A stretch of 21,293 bases of DNA. It comes from Cudoniella acicularis (lineage: Eukaryota > Ascomycota > Leotiomycetes > Helotiales > Helotiaceae). The position numbers and the translations under genes are program-made. Position 1 is the stretch's first letter. Every line of letters starts with the position of its first letter. The notes beneath the pieces were generated by a model that did not search any database, had not been told where the DNA came from, and was given only the letters and a program-made list of their open reading frames with translations. This document shows, one piece after another, positions 17,481-21,293 of the stretch. The stretch lies in contig JAAMPI010001008.1 in NCBI GenBank assembly GCA_013054445.1, forward strand, positions 1 through 21,293, given 5' to 3'.

Positions 17481-19318
17481 TTTGGCAGATGGGTGTTCAA
17501 GTGGAGTTCTGAAGATGGTGATTAAGATGAGAGGAAGATGTGTTTGATGGGGAAAGTCCTTGGGCTTCTATACCATTATATAGGAAATGTTGGAGGACGG
17601 CAAGAAGCCTGTCCTCATTGCCGAGTTGTCTTTGCACGAGAGAAACTCAAGATATTGATTGCGAGGCTGGTGCAGGCACCTGCAGAGAAAAATATTGTAC
17701 CACGTTCCCGACACAGATGCTCAGGGGAAGAATTTTCAACAAAAACGTTCGGTAACCTGTGCATGATATATTCAGTCCTATAGGATCTCCAATCACGAGC
17801 TTTGAAGTCCGCCACTTGGGCTAGAAATGGAAGGTTTTATATGAAGAGGATTGGGTCTCTGTCGGCCAATAGTTCATATTGACGCCGTGATCCAGAGTTG
17901 TGGCCAGCAATAACGTGTACTCCTATCTATGTAGATTGATGCTTCCCGTTTTGTTGAGACGACACATGCTGTAGGACCCGAATATTGTCGACAGAATCGC
18001 TGGGTCATCGAATCCCGAGCGCGTGCGGATGGCTTGGAAACCCCTTTGGATGTTTCATTGGCGAGAACCAGAGCCAAGGGACGGGGATTTGGGAATCCTG
18101 GTTGAGGGGGAGAGACGAAAGGAATATAGGCTAGATAGCTGCATAGCGCAAGTAAAAACGAGATAAGAATGGTAAATATCCATGTTCAGTCCTTCAAGAG
18201 ATATCGTGAGGTTAAAAATAAGGGCGGCACGAAGTGTTTAATACCCCCGATATTAAGACGTCGCGAGTTCTTAAATGAAATGCGAGAAATACACAGACCG
18301 GAAGGACACAATCGGCGGACCACTGAAGCCATGTGGTATGATATAAATTGTGCTTGCACAAACGCGGACATCCGGCTGATCAGCGAGATGAGATAAAGCA
18401 TGTAATTGTACGAAAAGAGAGAATAAGAACATGTACAGAAGGGGGGTAGAAGACCAGGGAATTTTTTGGGTGCCAGAGTGCTGGAAATTGGGCTGCAGGC
18501 TCGTGTAGCATGGGAGTTAGAAGCCGACCCAGGAGAATCGATGCAGCTAGCTCTACAACAGTAACGATAGGCGAAAAGCTTCAGAAACGTGGTATGTGCA
18601 TTTGACATGGACGATTGAGCTGCGATATGTAATTTGAAACCTCTGGAAGAGGTGATTCGCGGGACGGGTTCGCATGGAAGGACCTGTTCTTCAAACACCC
18701 GGCCCAAAAAGGATTGAGCAGAGCATTGGGGGATACGAAGTACTTCGTAAGTCTTGGGATACTAGCCCATCAACTTGTCCTGGGAATGCAGGACGAGAGC
18801 GAAGCAATATCATAGATTGTTGACGAGATACAGATGATTCGAGAGCAAACCGGGCAGCTCCCCTTGTTTCTTTTATGGGCCGATGTTGATTGGGTTGCCG
18901 GACGAGGCGTGCGATGCAGGAACGTGCCGTGTACGTGTACACGGGACGGAGGAAAGGCGAGGTTCATGAGTGTGGCGTGCCAACCAGATGTTTGTTGATG
19001 ACGATGATGGAGATGAAGATTTCTGGGTGAAAGAGAAGAGTTGAAAGAGGAAATTAAATGAACCGGGACGGCCCGGGAAAATATGAAGCGGAACGGGAAA
19101 AACAAGGGGCTGGGACTACGGAAGGGGAGCAACCTTTTGCCGAGGATGTGGGGTCCGGCAAGGCAAGCTCCAACTTTCTTGCGTACCACTTCTGCCTCAC
19201 AGCTTTACATGCCTGCGTTTCTGTTCTCCAACAACCCTCTATTACCTCAACATCCTCAACTGTACCAAACGTCACAACCATCTAAACACCAAATCCGCCC
19301 TACTTCACAGTCTTCACC
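17481..19318. other. Long intergenic region between divergent CBM1 and UCH genes
   Basis: This 1.84-kb region contains the divergent promoters of two genes. CCATTATATA at 17573-17582 reads TATATAATGG on the minus strand, about 95 bp before the CBM1 start, and is a fair TATA candidate. A 173-codon minus-strand frame (18707-18186) has no family resemblance and is not called as a gene. A 16-bp palindrome lies at 18734-18749. Near 19230-19318 the CA/CT-rich leader before the UCH gene begins. Confidence 0.45.
18734..18749. repeat. 16-bp perfect palindrome
   Basis: TACGAAGTACTTCGTA equals its own reverse complement. It sits mid-way in the divergent intergenic region, about 570 bp before the UCH start and 1.25 kb before the CBM1 start. 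It could be a binding site for a dimeric regulator. Confidence 0.6.
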
Positions 19319-20200
19319 ATGGCAGAGGAAGAGATTGTCATCAACAGCCCAAATGTCCCTAAGGGTCGAAAAGCATTCGTGCCTTTAGGTAGAGCTGGCC
19401 CCACTCGTACAATTCTGCGAGCTTGTACTAAATTACACACGCAGAGAACAACCCAGAGGTGATGAGCGCCTTAGTTCACAAGCTCGGCCTTTCTTCAGCT
19501 CTCTCGTTCCACGACGTCTTCAGCATCGATGATCCCGAACTCCTCGCTTTCATACCCCGCCCAGCAAGCGCTCTTCTTCTCGTCTTCCCAATTAGTAAAC
19601 CATACGAAGTCTTTCGCATGCAAGAAGATACGGACCGACTAGATTACGAGGGCAAGGGACCAGAAGAACCTGTTATTTGGTACAAACAGACGATCAGGAA
19701 CGCATGTGGACTGATTGGTATATTGCATGCCGTTAGTAATGGCAGTGCAAGGCACTTTATTGGTACGAGATAATTGCCCACCAAAAAACCAGATGGAGAC
19801 TGACGAATTAATTTCAGAATCCGGTTCCGATCTTGAAAAGCTCATCAAAGATGCAACACCCTTAGCTCCGCTCGAACGCGCCGATCTCCTCTATAATTCA
19901 CAAGCACTCGAAAGTGCACACCAAAGTGCTGCGTCTCAAGGACAAAGCAATGCACCAGCTGCAGAAGACGACATAGACTTGCACTATGTCTGCTTCATCA
20001 AAGATGCAAAGAATCAATTATGGGAGATGGACGGCCGGAGAAAGGGTCCCCTGCATCGGGGCCAGCTCGGAGAGGAGGAAGACGTGCTCAGCGAGAAGGC
20101 ACTTGACTTGGGTGTTCGACGCTTTTTGAAGAGAGAGGCAGAGACTGGTGGTGGTGAGCTCAGGTTCAGCTTGATTTCTCTGGCTCCAGCTGTGGATTAA
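19319..20200 (+). CDS. YUH1: Ubiquitin carboxyl-terminal hydrolase (UCH, peptidase C12)
   Basis: UCH enzymes remove small adducts from the ubiquitin or Nedd8/Rub1 C-terminus and recycle ubiquitin in the cytosol. Exons 19319-19388, 19445-19762 and 19818-20200 (introns 19389-19444 and 19763-19817, the second with branch CTGAC) join to 256 aa, typical of Yuh1/UCHL3. The N-terminal block PLENNPEVMSALVHKLGL is the substrate-binding start. Catalytic residues are visible: Gln105 and Cys111 in QTIRNACGLIG, His185 in DLHYVCFIK and Asp201 in EMDGRRKGP. The flexible crossover loop lies before His185 (AHQSAASQGQ and onward), Ala/Gln/Ser-rich. NACGLIGI differs slightly from the usual NACGTIGL. The clean frame and full active site suggest a working housekeeping gene. 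Confidence 0.95.
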
Positions 20201-20743
20201 GGCATTTAGTTGCAATAGTGGAACAGCATTAAAAGGCGTTGGCAAGGACTGGACGGGACTAACGGACTACATTTCACTGGACTGCATATACATGTGCTGG
20301 AGGGGGGTTTTGCGTTGATTTTACAGCAAGGAGATACTGGAGGCATATTAAATGACCTTTGAGCGCAATAGATGCAACTTCTTGCCATCGGACATTGCGA
20401 ATAAAAAGGAGCATGGATCTTCTCAAAAGATTGCACCAATTTTGCGAACCTTTGCAGGAAAGATTCCTTCAACCCACTGTTAGTTCACTAGATTGTGCCC
20501 TGAAACTGGCGACGCGAACGCTAAATCTCACAATCTTAGGCTTAACAATTAGCGATTATCCCCTGTATTCCCAGGGTCTATCAGCGGCAGGAACCGCTAA
20601 ATTTTCATTGGTGAAATGGCAAGGCTGAAGCGGCCGCTAGCGCCCAGTCTCACATCGTCATCGAAAAGCCATCAAAGTGACCTGACAATTCTCCAGTACA
20701 AAACCACACCCTCTCACTTTTCACGGGCATTTTTCTCCCACAC
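20201..20743. other. Intergenic between UCH and PDX3 genes
   Basis: The 3' flank of the UCH gene is followed by the upstream region of the next gene, which is CA/CT-rich from about 20640. No coding or RNA feature was recognised; a NotI-type GCGGCCGC occurs at about 20629-20636. Confidence 0.4.
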
Positions 20744-21293
20744 ATGAACACAACACGCAAACTTCTCTTCCGTACCAGCGCCATCAAAATGGCTCTCCAC
20801 CCACCACAAAACACCAACAAACTAATCTGCAAGTTTCCTTTCCGTCGGATAATTACCCCACCATCCCACTACCCCTCCTCCACTCCAGCATTCGTTCCCA
20901 GCTAACGAAACCACCACAGTCGCGCCCGCAAATAACAAAACCAACGCCCAAGCAACACAATACAAAAAAGGCACTCTTGAACTCAGTGACCTCGACCCCT
21001 TTTCCCCCTTCACACAATTCCACACCTGGTTCACGTCCGCCCAATCCTCCTCCGCGCACCAACCCGAAACCGTGTGTCTATCGACCGCTTCCCTCCCTTC
21101 AGGCCGCGTCACCGCCCGCATGGTCTATCTCAAAGAACTGGATCCCCGTGGCTTCGTTATCTATTCCAACTGGGGCACCAGCCAGAAAGCGAAAGATGTG
21201 GAGAGTAATCCGTGGGCAGCGCTGACGTTCTGGTGGAGGGAGTTGGAGAGACAAGTTAGGGTTGAGGGGAAGGTGGAGAGGTTGAGTAGTGAG
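20744..21293 (+). CDS. PDX3: Pyridoxamine/pyridoxine 5'-phosphate oxidase, 5' part (runs off window)
   Basis: This FMN enzyme oxidises pyridoxine and pyridoxamine 5'-phosphate to pyridoxal 5'-phosphate, the active vitamin B6. The frame from about 20902 to the window end reads YKKGTLELSDLDPFSPFTQFHTWF, then LSTASLPSGRVTARMVYLKE, RGFVIYSNWGTSQKAKD, NPWAALTFWWRELERQVRVEG, matching the FMN-binding core of PdxH/PDX3. The 3' end lies beyond the window. The 5' end is uncertain. An ATG at 20744 (or 20789, same frame) opens MNTTRKLLFRTSAIKMALHP and NTNKLIC, and must be joined by an intron of about 58 nt (20844-20901 keeps phase but has a weak GTCGGA donor). The longer N-terminus looks slightly basic, which may hint at a targeting peptide. 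Confidence 0.88.

Noticed and set aside
18186..18707. 173-codon minus-strand open frame
   Set aside because: The translation has no recognisable domain, signal or biased composition expected of a real protein, and it lies in the intergenic space before the CBM1/UCH genes. Possible but unsupported.
18770..19189. 139-codon minus-strand open frame upstream of the UCH gene
   Set aside because: It is Ser/His/Pro-rich text from a purine/pyrimidine-biased strand, with no motif; it partly overlaps the probable UCH leader region.
1..21293. CRISPR array, bacterial-type operon or tRNA/rRNA genes
   Set aside because: No spaced direct repeats, no prokaryotic gene layout and no convincing tRNA cloverleaf or rRNA sequence were seen by eye.

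Overview
The window looks like nuclear DNA of a filamentous ascomycete (Pezizomycotina). The genes have short introns of about 43-97 nt with fungal-type branch points (CTAAC, CTGAC, CTAAT). There are HET-domain genes, plant-cell-wall-acting secreted proteins (GH131, CBM1), fungal LTR retroelements, and decay typical of repeat-induced point mutation (RIP: CpA to TpA on both strands, turning CAG/CAA and TGG codons into stops). I cannot fix the genus; Helotiales-like is only a guess.

The window has two compartments. Positions 1 to about 12,000 are a repeat-rich accessory compartment. It holds a HET-domain gene (203-2432, with one intron or frameshift), a solo Ty1/copia-type LTR with an intact 5-bp target duplication (2728-3032), a 3' fragment of a UbiA prenyltransferase gene (3342-3740), a pogo-type transposase scrap (3795-4067), a region of isolated N bases with an 18-bp tandem repeat (4069-4200) and a gypsy-type 3' LTR (4470-4725). 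An apparently intact secreted S28 serine peptidase (5116-6798) follows, then a broken HET gene N-terminus (7250-7927), a cytochrome P450 C-terminal scrap (8506-8930) and a 5'-truncated, RIP-damaged Ty3/gypsy chromovirus on the minus strand (about 12,000 down to 8961). That chromovirus carries an extra ORF on the opposite strand between pol and its 3' LTR (9320-9895).

From 12,145 to 21,293 the DNA is gene-dense and undamaged: a ZIP7/Yke4-type zinc transporter (12145-13536, +), a GH131 glucanase (15742-14505, -), a CBM1 secreted protein (17480-16808, -), a UCH-family deubiquitinase (19319-20200, +) and the 5' part of pyridoxamine 5'-phosphate oxidase (about 20744 to the window end, +). All but the last could be assembled into full reading frames across introns.

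Functionally, the right side mixes housekeeping genes (zinc homeostasis, ubiquitin recycling, vitamin B6) with two neighbouring biomass-binding or biomass-degrading secreted proteins. The left side is a transposon graveyard containing non-self-recognition genes and remnants of what may once have been a terpenoid or meroterpenoid gene cluster. The retroelement relic ends only about 140 bp before the zinc transporter start codon, so it forms that gene's upstream region.
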